Shown here: piece by piece, positions 37,114 to 45,722 of the stretch
Layout: the number at the start of each line of letters is the position of its first letter
Numbering within the stretch: position 1 is the first letter of the stretch
DNA from: JABDMD01 sp965203475
GTDB taxonomy: Bacteria; Pseudomonadota; Gammaproteobacteria; UBA4575
NCBI GenBank assembly: GCA_965203475.1
Contig: OZ241890.1
Coordinates: 2,046,001 to 2,110,000, forward strand
Reading direction: 5' to 3'
DNA: 64,000 bases
Notes under the pieces: generated by a model
What the model was told of the DNA's origin: nothing
What the model saw: the letters and a program-made list of their open reading frames with translations, nothing else
Databases searched by the model: none
Position numbers and translations under genes: made by a program

Positions 37114-37878
37114 ATGATAATCGCATCCTGGAATGTAAATTCTTTACGTGTGCGTTTACCGCAGGTGTTGGATTGGTTGCAAGATAACCCTGTCGATGTA
37201 TTGGCCTTACAAGAAACCAAATTACAAGATGCAGATTTCCCGGTACAGGAAATTAATGAAGCCGGATATGAAGCACGGTATTCCGGCCAAAAAACCTATA
37301 ACGGAGTAGCCGTTTTATCCAAACAGCTTGGTGAAGATGTTGTGACAGACATTCCTGGATTGGAAGATCCCCAGCGTCGTATCTTAGCCACTACCGTAGA
37401 TGGTGTGCGCGTGCTTAATTTGTATGTGGTTAATGGCAAAGAAGTTGGATCCGATAAATTTGCATATAAACTCCATTGGCTTGAAAAGGTCACGTCGTTC
37501 ATTAAACAAGATCTACAAACCTATCCAAGTTATGTAATTTTAGGAGACTTCAATATTGCCCCTGAAGATCAAGATGTCCATGATCCGGAAGCGTGGTATG
37601 AAAAAATTCTCTGTAGTAGCCAGGAGCGCAGTGCACTCAATGCCATTCTCAATTTAGGATTTGTAGATAGTTTTCGTTTGTTCGAGCAGGAAGAAAAAAG
37701 TTTTAGTTGGTGGGATTACCGGGCCGGAGGATTTCAACGCAACCATGGCTTACGCATCGATCTTATTCTGGCCAGTAGTGTTTTGGAGGCAAATTGTAGC
37801 TATAGCGTGATTGATAAAGCTCCCCGGTCCAATGAACGACCATCCGATCACACGCCTGTAATAGCAGAATTTGTGTAA
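37114..37878 (+). CDS. xthA: Exodeoxyribonuclease III
   Basis: 254 residues. The endonuclease/exonuclease/phosphatase fold has its catalytic residues: SWNVNSLRVRL, LQETKLQD, GDFNIAPED, RIDLIL and SDHTPVIAEF. The enzyme cuts at abasic sites and removes 3' blocks in base-excision repair. It differs strongly from the second ExoIII-type protein encoded at 40735-41511. Confidence 0.95.
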   Translation: MIIASWNVNSLRVRLPQVLDWLQDNPVDVLALQETKLQDADFPVQEINEAGYEARYSGQKTYNGVAVLSKQLGEDVVTDIPGLEDPQRRILATTVDGVRVLNLYVVNGKEVGSDKFAYKLHWLEKVTSFIKQDLQTYPSYVILGDFNIAPEDQDVHDPEAWYEKILCSSQERSALNAILNLGFVDSFRLFEQEEKSFSWWDYRAGGFQRNHGLRIDLILASSVLEANCSYSVIDKAPRSNERPSDHTPVIAEFV

Positions 37879-38183
37879 TAAATGTTACTAACACGTAGTT
37901 AAATGTCACGATCTCCTTAAATTGTATAGTTATGCCTACGTAAAATTCGACTACTTAAGCCCCCATTCACGTTTCCTATTCAGTCCAGCTGGTTTACACA
38001 GGCACCACTATCAGCACATTTTGTACGTCGAAATCATTAACCACATACAAATCTAAATCCACACCCATAGGCACTTGTAGAATTTCTTAAACTATCATCG
38101 CTTCAGGTAGCACGATATAGTTACGTCACTTTGCGTATTCAGTTGCGTAACATACATCAGAAAACCAAATTGGAGGAGTGATC
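37879..38183. other. Non-coding spacer
   Basis: A 305-bp gap between xthA and the ParA-like gene. It holds no convincing ORF, hairpin terminator or repeat. Only the GGAGGA ribosome-binding site at its right end is clear. A 24-codon minus-strand fragment (near 37990-38090) was considered and rejected. Confidence 0.5.
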
Positions 38184-38822
38184 ATGCGTAGTGTGATGGT
38201 GATTAATTCTAAGGGTGGTTCTGGCAAAACTACGGTTGCAACCAATTTAGCTTCCTACTTTGCTTCGCTGAATAAAAAAGTTGTGCTCATGGACTACGAT
38301 CCACAAGGCAGTAGCATGGCTTGGTTAAAGGCACGTTCGGCCGCTAGAAATCCCATTCAAGGAATAGCAGCGCATAAAAAGAACTCAAAGCGCCCGAGCC
38401 GCAACACTGATTTTGTCATCATTGACGCACCTGCCGGGCTACACGGTGGGGCACTAAGCAGAATGGTAGCAAAGGCCCAAACTATTTTGGTACCGGTACT
38501 ACCTTCTCCCATTGATATGCGCGCGGCTAAGGATTTTATAGCAGAAATAAAAAAAACAGCTCCTATACAACGCAAAAAAGCAAAAATTGCTCTATTGGCA
38601 AATCGTTCGCGTGACTACACCAATATTTATTGGGAATTAGATGATTTTCTCAGTCGCCAACGTATGCCCTTTTTAACCATGCTACGTGATAGTCAGCATT
38701 ATATTCGAGCTGCTGAGCGTGGATTGGGGATCTTTGAAATGGCGCCTGCCGCCACCGATTTAGACCGAGAGATGTGGCAGCCTATCCTGAAGTGGGTGAA
38801 AAGCAAGCGCAGTCAGCCTTAA
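38184..38822 (+). CDS. Orphan ParA/MinD-family ATPase
   Basis: 212 residues from ATG 38184, six bases after GGAGGA; a GTG at 38178 lies within the ribosome-binding site and is less likely. The deviant Walker A is NSKGGSGKTTVATNLA, with DYDPQGSSMAWLKARSA and FVIIDAPAG following. It lacks a ParB partner and is clearly distinct from the chromosomal parA. Small standalone ParA proteins position cellular cargo, but the cargo here is not evident. It is followed 43 bp later by an L,D-transpeptidase. Confidence 0.88.
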   Translation: MRSVMVINSKGGSGKTTVATNLASYFASLNKKVVLMDYDPQGSSMAWLKARSAARNPIQGIAAHKKNSKRPSRNTDFVIIDAPAGLHGGALSRMVAKAQTILVPVLPSPIDMRAAKDFIAEIKKTAPIQRKKAKIALLANRSRDYTNIYWELDDFLSRQRMPFLTMLRDSQHYIRAAERGLGIFEMAPAATDLDREMWQPILKWVKSKRSQP

Positions 38823-38865
38823 GATATAATCTTGCTTGTTATGCCGGTCATGGGAGCGCTGGTCT

Positions 38866-39402
38866 TTGAAAGAATTTTTTGCCAAATGGATTTTAAAATT
38901 ATGTGTAGCTCTGGTTTGGATGTGTGTTGCATTTAGTGCAGGGGCGAACATGGCAGCTACAAACGAAGAAATTGTTAAAGCTGATTTTGTTGTCGTTAAA
39001 AAAGCAGAACGTAAACTGTATCTATATCGAGGGGAAGAAGTATTAAAAGCGTATAATATTTCTTTAGGAAAACAACCTTTTGGGCATAAAGAAAAAGAAG
39101 GCGACTCTCGCACGCCGGAAGGACTGTACATGTTAGATTGGCGGAATCCCAACAGTAAATTTTTTCGTTCTATTCATATTTCATACCCGAATAATGCAGA
39201 CCATCGAGATGCGCGTGAGCGTGGCGACTCTCCTGGCGGTGCCATTATGATTCATGGCCAGCCTTCTAGTTGGGAAGAAAAATCAAAATTATTATTTCAC
39301 GGCGATGATTGGACGGAGGGCTGTATTGCTGTTCAAGACCATGAAATGGTTGAGATTTGGAATATTGTGGAAGACGGCACTCCGATTGAAATTATTCCTT
39401 AA
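38866..39402 (+). CDS. L,D-transpeptidase (YkuD family)
   Basis: 178 residues from TTG 38866, which gives a clean signal peptide (about 1-24, ending SAGANMA); a TTG at 38836 is possible. The catalytic domain begins DFVVVKKAERKLYLYRG; the active site is IMIHGQPS ... DWTEGCIAV, with the nucleophilic Cys. Such enzymes cross-link peptidoglycan or attach proteins to it in the periplasm. Its 3' end overlaps the convergent ampG by 11 bp. Confidence 0.9.
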   Translation: MKEFFAKWILKLCVALVWMCVAFSAGANMAATNEEIVKADFVVVKKAERKLYLYRGEEVLKAYNISLGKQPFGHKEKEGDSRTPEGLYMLDWRNPNSKFFRSIHISYPNNADHRDARERGDSPGGAIMIHGQPSSWEEKSKLLFHGDDWTEGCIAVQDHEMVEIWNIVEDGTPIEIIP

Positions 39403-40738
39403 CTGATTTTCTCCAAAGATAAAGTGCCAAGGCCACTGCTGGCAAACCTAAGCAACCCGCATAGATAAAAAAGTTTACGTAGCCAAAATTATCTACAAAC
39501 TTTCCAGAAAATCCACCAATAAATTTTGGTAGTAATAACATTAAAGAACTAAACAATGCATATTGAGTGGCTGTATAGGCACGGTTAGTAAGACTGGATA
39601 AGTATGCAATAAATGTAGTGCCTGCAATCCCTCCTGTTAAATTGTCGGCAGAAATTACAAGCGCAAGCAAATAAATATTTGGTTCAAGCACAGCGAGCCA
39701 GGCAAATATTAAATTAGTGAGTATGACTAATATGGCGGAAACGATAAGCATAATCATCACGCCAAATCGCATGACTAATACGCCGCCTAGAAGTGCGCCA
39801 ATTATGGTGATGATAAAACCGAAAATTTTTGAAACAAAAGCCACCTGGTGTTCGCTATAGCCCATGTCGTAGTAAAAAGGATTTGCCATTACACCCATAG
39901 CGATATCACTCATGCGAAAAATTCCAATAAAGCCGAGAATTATTAGTGCGGCTGCGACACCGTTACGCGTAAAAAAATCAGTGAAAGGACATATGATGGC
40001 ACCAATAATCCATGCGATTACCATACGAAATTGGTGAGGTAAGTTTTGTGAGCCTTCTAAAAATCGTATTACACGTTCTTCTTGCTTCCATGTTTGTTCG
40101 CTAATGTTTCGTTCTGGTTCAGAAATTAAAAGCGTTGTAATCACGCCTACTAGCATAGCAATACCCATAGACATGTAAGCAGTGCTCCATGAGTAACTGC
40201 CCGCAATAAAAAATGCGCCACCTCCCGCTAACAGCATTCCCAATCGATAACCTAATTGATAAGTACCGGCCATAGCACCTTGCTTATTTACCGGCACAGC
40301 TTCAATACGCCAGGCATCGATACTGATGTCCTGAGTTGCTGAAGAAAATGCGACAAGTAGTGCAAAAAATACTAGCCCTGTGAGCTCTAAGACAGGATTG
40401 CTTAGAGCCATCATGAACAGTCCCACGATAACTCCGAGCTGTGCCAATAACATCCAACTACGCCGTTGCCCTAATAACTTTGTTGCCAATGGAATGGGTA
40501 CGCGGTCGACTAAAGGTGCCCACACAAATTTCAAGCCATATAACAAAGCAACCCAAGAAATATAACCAATCGTAGTGCGATCGATTCCCTCTTTCCTTAA
40601 CCAGTATGACAGCGTTCCAAATACCAAAAGCAAAGGTAGCCCGGCGGAAAACCCTAAAAACAACATCGCTAAAACTTTGCGATCTTTATAAACGCTAAGT
40701 GCTTCGAGCCACGTAGCTTTAGAAGGTTGTTCGTTCAA
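39392..40738 (-). CDS. ampG: AmpG family muropeptide permease
   Basis: 448 residues with ~12 membrane helices. The signature LFLGFSAGLPLLLVFGTLSY WLR, then KFVWAPLVDR and DAWRIEAVP, fits AmpG, the importer of anhydromuropeptides for cell-wall recycling. It starts inside the last codons of the upstream ExoIII-type gene (4-bp overlap). The convergent neighbour also acts on peptidoglycan. Confidence 0.92.
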   Translation of the reverse strand: MNEQPSKATWLEALSVYKDRKVLAMLFLGFSAGLPLLLVFGTLSYWLRKEGIDRTTIGYISWVALLYGLKFVWAPLVDRVPIPLATKLLGQRRSWMLLAQLGVIVGLFMMALSNPVLELTGLVFFALLVAFSSATQDISIDAWRIEAVPVNKQGAMAGTYQLGYRLGMLLAGGGAFFIAGSYSWSTAYMSMGIAMLVGVITTLLISEPERNISEQTWKQEERVIRFLEGSQNLPHQFRMVIAWIIGAIICPFTDFFTRNGVAAALIILGFIGIFRMSDIAMGVMANPFYYDMGYSEHQVAFVSKIFGFIITIIGALLGGVLVMRFGVMIMLIVSAILVILTNLIFAWLAVLEPNIYLLALVISADNLTGGIAGTTFIAYLSSLTNRAYTATQYALFSSLMLLLPKFIGGFSGKFVDNFGYVNFFIYAGCLGLPAVALALYLWRKSVKE

Positions 40739-41511
40739 AGGGATAAAGCGTAATCAATAATTAAAGGCGCGTGATCAGAAAATCTTTGTTTTTTGTATAT
40801 TCTTTCTTTCGTAGCTTTATGTTTTAGTTTTGGCGTCGCAATTTGATAATCAATTCTCCAACCTACATTTTTATCCCAGGCCTGCCCACGATTAGACCAC
40901 CAGGTGTATTGGTCTTCGGTTGGATTGAGTTCTCTAAATACATCTATATATCCTTCATCATTAAACAATGTATCTAACCATGCACGTTCTTCGGGTAAAA
41001 AGCCTGAATTTTTTTGATTGCCTTGCCAGTTTTTCAAATCAATTTTTTTATGCGCAATATTCCAGTCACCACAAATAATAAATTCATTTTTGCGTTTTTT
41101 TATTTTTTTTAGATGTTGCATGAAACTATCCATGAATCTAAATTTTGCCAGTTGCCTTTCATCACTCGATGAACCAGAAGGTGCATACAGCGAAACGATC
41201 GTAATATTTTGAAACTGAAATTCTATATAACGGCCCTCGTTATCAAATTCTTTGTCTCCGTAACCACACACAATTTTTTGCGGTTTCTGTTTGCTAAATA
41301 ATGCAACGCCGCTGTAGCCTTTTTTTTCTGCATCAAAATAACTGCAGTGGTAGTTGTTGGGAAAATAAATAGGATCCGGTTCCAGCTGATGAATTTGCGC
41401 TTTGGTTTCTTGTATACAAACCACATCGGCTTTTTGTTTATTCAACCATGCGAAGAATCCTTTGCGTGCGGCAGCACGAATGCCATTGGTGTTGATAGTA
41501 ATAATTCGCAT
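40735..41511 (-). CDS. ExoIII-type protein in the Crc position, catalytic residues intact
   Basis: 258 residues. It opens MRIITINTNGIRAAARKGFF AWL and matches Pseudomonas Crc along its length (KFRFMDSFMQHLKK, GFLPEERAWLD, RFSDHAPLIIDY). It is divergent from pyrE, as crc is. Crc itself has lost the nuclease residues, whereas here QETKA, LYAPSG, CGDWNIAH, WRIDYQ and SDHAPL all keep the ExoIII active site. It is therefore probably a genuine DNA-repair nuclease related to the ancestor of Crc, though a moonlighting role cannot be excluded. Confidence 0.88.
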   Translation of the reverse strand: MRIITINTNGIRAAARKGFFAWLNKQKADVVCIQETKAQIHQLEPDPIYFPNNYHCSYFDAEKKGYSGVALFSKQKPQKIVCGYGDKEFDNEGRYIEFQFQNITIVSLYAPSGSSSDERQLAKFRFMDSFMQHLKKIKKRKNEFIICGDWNIAHKKIDLKNWQGNQKNSGFLPEERAWLDTLFNDEGYIDVFRELNPTEDQYTWWSNRGQAWDKNVGWRIDYQIATPKLKHKATKERIYKKQRFSDHAPLIIDYALSL

Positions 41512-41539
41512 CGTTGTAAAGGTCTAGTACACTACATAC

Positions 41540-42190
41540 ATGTCAACAAACTTAGAATTTATCGAATTTGCGGTAGAACAGGGTGCGTTGCAGTTTGGGG
41601 AATTCACTCTAAAGTCGGGTCGTGTAAGTCCGTATTTTTTTAATGCTGGCCTGTTTCAAGATGGGCATGCATTAGCAGTATTAAGTAAATTTTATGCACA
41701 AGCAATTATTCAAGCGAAAATAGAATTTGATGTGTTATTTGGGCCCGCATATAAGGGAATACCATTGGTGGCGACAGTAGCGATGAATTTGGCTACAGAA
41801 TATAATAAAAATGTCGGATATGCGTTTAATCGAAAGGAAGTAAAATCGTATGGAGATGGAGGTAAACTTGTGGGTGCTCCATTACAAGGAAGAGTTTTGA
41901 TCGTGGATGATGTCATCACGGCAGGCACCGCCATTCGAGAAGCCGTGAAAATTATTAAAGATCATCATGCTCAAGCGGTAGGCGTGGTAAATGCTTTTGA
42001 TCGACAGGAAAGAGGTTTGCAGAATAATTTGTCAGCAGTACAGCAGGTAGAACAGGAATTTAAGCTTCAGGTAATCGCCATTGCCAATGCAAAAGAACTC
42101 ATTGGCTATGCAGAATCCAAGCAGTTGTATTCAAAATATCTTGGGAAATTAAAAGCTTATCTAGAGCAATACCAAGCTAAAACCATATAA
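41540..42190 (+). CDS. pyrE: Orotate phosphoribosyltransferase
   Basis: 216 residues. The PRPP-binding motif is VLIVDDVITAGTAIREA; FTLKSGRVSPYFFNAGLF and FGPAYKGIPL are family segments. It converts orotate to orotidine-5'-phosphate in pyrimidine synthesis. Divergent from the ExoIII/Crc-like gene with only 28 bp between starts, so promoters must overlap. Confidence 0.97.
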   Translation: MSTNLEFIEFAVEQGALQFGEFTLKSGRVSPYFFNAGLFQDGHALAVLSKFYAQAIIQAKIEFDVLFGPAYKGIPLVATVAMNLATEYNKNVGYAFNRKEVKSYGDGGKLVGAPLQGRVLIVDDVITAGTAIREAVKIIKDHHAQAVGVVNAFDRQERGLQNNLSAVQQVEQEFKLQVIAIANAKELIGYAESKQLYSKYLGKLKAYLEQYQAKTI

Positions 42191-42313
42191 ATTTTACGGT
42201 TATTTCAATTGGAGAGATGAATGTGCATGGATTTGCGATTAAATATCCCTCGAACCACTTAAATTTTGAGTATGTGAAGGTAGAATTACAGAGCTTACTA
42301 GTAAGAAGAACAC

Positions 42314-42952
42314 ATGTTCAAAGAAACGTCTCTAATTCAAAATCTTCTATTAGCAGCGCTATTAATGGCTGCCTGCTCTATAGCCCAAGCCGAATTTTAT
42401 CGCTGGGTCGATGATGATGGCACTATCCATTACAGTGACAGCCTACCGCCCAACAAAGCACAGCGCGAACAAGATAAGCTGAATGCGCATGGCCGCATTA
42501 CAGAGAGTATTCCAGCACCGAAAACGCTAGGTGAATTGGAAGAAGAGCGACGTATCGCGAAATTAAAAGAGCAAGAACTCCGCGCCAAGGAAAAAGAAGA
42601 ACATCGTGACCGCGTATTATTAGCGATGTACCTTAGCGTAGAAGACATTGAGTCTGTGCGTGATGAGCGCTTGTCCACTGTGCAATCTGCAATTGAAATT
42701 ACTAATTTACGAAAACGAAAATTTATTGAAAAACTAGAAGACATTGATAGATCCGAACAAAAATTCAAAACCAACGGCCAAAAATTGCCGCCCGCTATAG
42801 TTAAAAGCCGCAAACACTATCAAGAACAGTTATCTCACGTAAGGGAAATTTTACACATTAAAGAAAAAGAAAAGCTTGCCATCAAGCAGCGTTTTTCTGG
42901 CGACATTAATCGTTATTTGCAACTGACCCAACCTGACTTAGCTTCGCAATAA
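42314..42952 (+). CDS. DUF4124 periplasmic coiled-coil protein
   Basis: 212 residues. A signal peptide (about 1-26, ending AQA) is followed directly by the DUF4124 segment FYRWVDDDGTIHYSDSLPP. The rest is highly charged helical coiled coil (about 60-210). The function of the family is unknown. Its stop lies within the end of argB, transcribed convergently (15-bp overlap). Confidence 0.85.
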   Translation: MFKETSLIQNLLLAALLMAACSIAQAEFYRWVDDDGTIHYSDSLPPNKAQREQDKLNAHGRITESIPAPKTLGELEEERRIAKLKEQELRAKEKEEHRDRVLLAMYLSVEDIESVRDERLSTVQSAIEITNLRKRKFIEKLEDIDRSEQKFKTNGQKLPPAIVKSRKHYQEQLSHVREILHIKEKEKLAIKQRFSGDINRYLQLTQPDLASQ

Positions 42953-43822
42953 AGTCCCGACTCCTTTATCGGTAAAGATTTCCAACAACACGGCGTGTTG
43001 TACACGGCCATCAATAATATGTGCTGTTTTTACACCCGAAGAAATTGCATCCCAAGCACAATTTACTTTCGGCAGCATGCCATCTTTAATCACGCCGCTG
43101 TCGATTAATTCCTGAATTTCATTACTATGTAATCCAGTGATAACTTTATCTTCTTTTTTAACTCCCTGTGTGTTGGTTAAAAGAATTAATTTTTCTGCGC
43201 CTAGCACAGTGGCAATCTTCCCAGCGACTAAATCGGCATTGATATTTAATGCTTCATCATCTTCCCCCATGCCTATTGGCGCAATGACAGGGATAAATTG
43301 TTCTTCCTTTAAATGATTCAAGATAGACGGATTAACACCAACCACTTCACCGACATGACCCATGTCGATTATTTCTGGCGCTTTTAATTCTGGAGCATCA
43401 CGTGTAACCACTAAACGTTTGGCGTGAATCAGCCCACCGTCTTTTCCTGTAATCCCAATGGCGCGACCTCCGTGTTTATTTATTAATTGAACAATTTCCT
43501 TATTAATCAAACCCCCCAATACCATTTCAACCACGTCCATGGTTTCACTATCGGTGACACGCATGCCATCCACAAATTTACTTTCTTTGCCAAGTTTTTC
43601 TAGCAATTCACCAATTTGAGGTCCGCCACCGTGCACGATGACAGGATTAATGCCAACATGTTTGAGTAATACGATGTCACGCGCAAAACTGCTTTTTAAA
43701 TCTTCGTCAACCATCGCATTACCACCGTATTTAATAACAATTGTTTTGCCGGCAAATTTTTGAATGTAAGGCAAGGCCTCAATCAAAACTTTAGCAATGT
43801 TTTCTGCGTTTTTAGGGTTCAT
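42938..43822 (-). CDS. argB: Acetylglutamate kinase
   Basis: 294 residues. The amino-acid kinase fold shows IVIKYGGNAMVDE, VIVHGGGPQIG and NINADLVAGKIA. It phosphorylates N-acetylglutamate, second step of arginine synthesis. It lies 8 bp after algC, in the coaBC-dut-algC-argB order typical of Pseudomonas relatives. Confidence 0.98.
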   Translation of the reverse strand: MNPKNAENIAKVLIEALPYIQKFAGKTIVIKYGGNAMVDEDLKSSFARDIVLLKHVGINPVIVHGGGPQIGELLEKLGKESKFVDGMRVTDSETMDVVEMVLGGLINKEIVQLINKHGGRAIGITGKDGGLIHAKRLVVTRDAPELKAPEIIDMGHVGEVVGVNPSILNHLKEEQFIPVIAPIGMGEDDEALNINADLVAGKIATVLGAEKLILLTNTQGVKKEDKVITGLHSNEIQELIDSGVIKDGMLPKVNCAWDAISSGVKTAHIIDGRVQHAVLLEIFTDKGVGTLLRS

Positions 43823-43830
43823 GGTATTAA

Positions 43831-45210
43831 TTAAAATGGTATCTGTATTGCAGCGTCCACTTTTAGCATTTGTTCTTTAAAAGCGGCTTGAATTTTTTGC
43901 ATTTCATATTCCGATTCTGCTTCAAAGCGAATGACAAGTGATGGCATGGTATTTGATGCACGAACCAAACCCCAGCCTTGATCATAGTCTGCCCGTATCC
44001 CATCTATAGTTGTAATTTCTGCGCCGGGCAATTCTACTTGCTCAGAAAAATTTTGCATGAATTTATGTTGTGCACCGTCTTCTTGAAAATGCACATTAAT
44101 TTCTGGTGTGCTCACTGCGTTAGGCAGAGATGCAAATAATTCACTGGCGGCTAAATTTTGATTTGAGATTATTTCTAACAGTCTTACCGCGCTGTATAAG
44201 GCATCATCAAATCCATACCAACGCTCTTTAAAGAATATATGCCCACTCATTTCTCCCGCCAGTAGGGCACCGGTTTCAATCATTTTATCTTTGATAAATG
44301 AGTGACCCGTTTTCCACATAATAGCTTGACCACCCGCAGTCTCAATTACCTTGCGTAAATTTCGAGAACACTTCACATCAAATATGATTTTTGCACCTGC
44401 ACTTCTTGAGAGCACATCACGAGCGTATAGCATCATTTGTCGATCTGCCCACAGCACTTCACCTTCATTACCGACTACACCAACTCGGTCACCATCGCCA
44501 TCAAAGGCAAGTCCTAGATCGAGTTGTTTTTGTTTCACGCAATTAATTAAGTCTTGTAAATTTTTTAGCTCACTAGGATTTGGATGATGATTAGGAAAAG
44601 TTCCATCGACATCACAATACAAACCACTTACTTCACACCCCAAGCGCTTAAATAGCTCAATTGCAGCAGGACCAGCGACACCATTGCCACAGTCGATTGC
44701 AATTTTTAAGGGTTTGTTAAGTACGACATCATCACAAATTCTTGTTATATATTTTTCTAATAAATCTTGAGAATTTATCTGACCTTGACCGGAAGAAAAG
44801 TTTCCATTTGAAATACATTGGTAAATGTTTTGAATATCTTCACCATGTAATGTTTTGCCATCCATGATCATTTTAAGGCCGTTGTATTCTGGTGGATTGT
44901 GACTTCCTGTCACCATTACCCCGGCACCTGTGTTAAGTTCGTGAGTGGCGTAGTACAGCACTGGCGTTGGTACTTCCCCGATATCTATTACATGACAGCC
45001 TGATTTTTGTAGACCTTCTGCCAGCGCAGCGACAAGTTGTTTGCTCGAAAGTCGGCCATCTCTGCCCACCGCTACAGAACGACTGTTTGGATATAAACTT
45101 CCTAAAGCTTGGCCTATTAAAGCAACGGTTTCAGGTGTAAGTGCATTGGCAACTACACCACGAATGTCATAGGCACGAAATATGTGCGGATCAACATTAG
45201 AGCTTGCCAT
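43831..45210 (-). CDS. algC: Phosphomannomutase/phosphoglucomutase
   Basis: 459 residues. The phosphoserine loop is GVMVTGSHNPPEYNG, the Mg-binding loop AFDGDGDRVGVV, and the sugar loop GEMSGHIFF. The bifunctional enzyme supplies mannose-1-P and glucose-1-P for surface polysaccharides. The gene order matches Pseudomonas algC, which lacks the long N-terminal extension seen in some relatives. Confidence 0.96.
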   Translation of the reverse strand: MASSNVDPHIFRAYDIRGVVANALTPETVALIGQALGSLYPNSRSVAVGRDGRLSSKQLVAALAEGLQKSGCHVIDIGEVPTPVLYYATHELNTGAGVMVTGSHNPPEYNGLKMIMDGKTLHGEDIQNIYQCISNGNFSSGQGQINSQDLLEKYITRICDDVVLNKPLKIAIDCGNGVAGPAAIELFKRLGCEVSGLYCDVDGTFPNHHPNPSELKNLQDLINCVKQKQLDLGLAFDGDGDRVGVVGNEGEVLWADRQMMLYARDVLSRSAGAKIIFDVKCSRNLRKVIETAGGQAIMWKTGHSFIKDKMIETGALLAGEMSGHIFFKERWYGFDDALYSAVRLLEIISNQNLAASELFASLPNAVSTPEINVHFQEDGAQHKFMQNFSEQVELPGAEITTIDGIRADYDQGWGLVRASNTMPSLVIRFEAESEYEMQKIQAAFKEQMLKVDAAIQIPF

Positions 45211-45248
45211 CTTAAAAATTAAAATGAAATATAATTGATAAGTAGAAT

Positions 45249-45722
45249 TTACAAAGTTCCTGTATGGCCAAAACCGCCTTCACCGCGATCACTTTGTGTA
45301 AATTCTTCTACGATATGAAATTCAGTTTGCACAATCGGCAGAATTACTAGCTGTGCAATTCGATCTCCGATGTTCACTTCAAAATTGTCATGCCCACGGT
45401 TCCATAGCGACACCATTAATGGGCCTTGGTAGTCAGAGTCGATCAGACCAACCAAATTTCCCAACACAATCCCGTGTTTATGCCCTAATCCGGAGCGTGG
45501 CAAGATGGTCGCTGCAAGACCTGGGTCTTGTATATACATAGAAATACCCGTGGGTATTAATACAGATTCACCCGGTTTAACAACAGTTTTTTCATCGATG
45601 CAAGCGCGCAAATCCATGCCAGCAGAGCCTGAGGTAGCATAGGTGGGCAATGGAATTTCGTTGCCGATGCGGTTATCGAGGATTTTGATTTCGGTCTTTT
45701 GCGTTTTTAAGGAGCGTGACAT
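45249..45722 (-). CDS. dut: Deoxyuridine 5'-triphosphate nucleotidohydrolase
   Basis: 157 residues. The trimeric dUTPase motifs are present: GSAGMDLRACID, PRSGLGHKHGIV, GLIDSDYQGPL, GDRIAQLVI and RGEGGFGHTG. It removes dUTP and supplies dUMP. The first 50 bp overlap the end of coaBC in another frame; no later start would preserve the conserved N-terminus. Confidence 0.97.
   Translation of the reverse strand: MSRSLKTQKTEIKILDNRIGNEIPLPTYATSGSAGMDLRACIDEKTVVKPGESVLIPTGISMYIQDPGLAATILPRSGLGHKHGIVLGNLVGLIDSDYQGPLMVSLWNRGHDNFEVNIGDRIAQLVILPIVQTEFHIVEEFTQSDRGEGGFGHTGTL

Noticed and set aside
37990..38090. Minus-strand 24-codon peptide starting MGVDLDLYVV
   Set aside because: Too short, no ribosome-binding site and no start context; probably chance, although the stretch reads like protein.
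42217..42414. 65-codon plus-strand frame between pyrE and the DUF4124 gene
   Set aside because: It overlaps the signal-peptide region of the DUF4124 gene in another frame, has no family features and no ribosome-binding site that decides for it.
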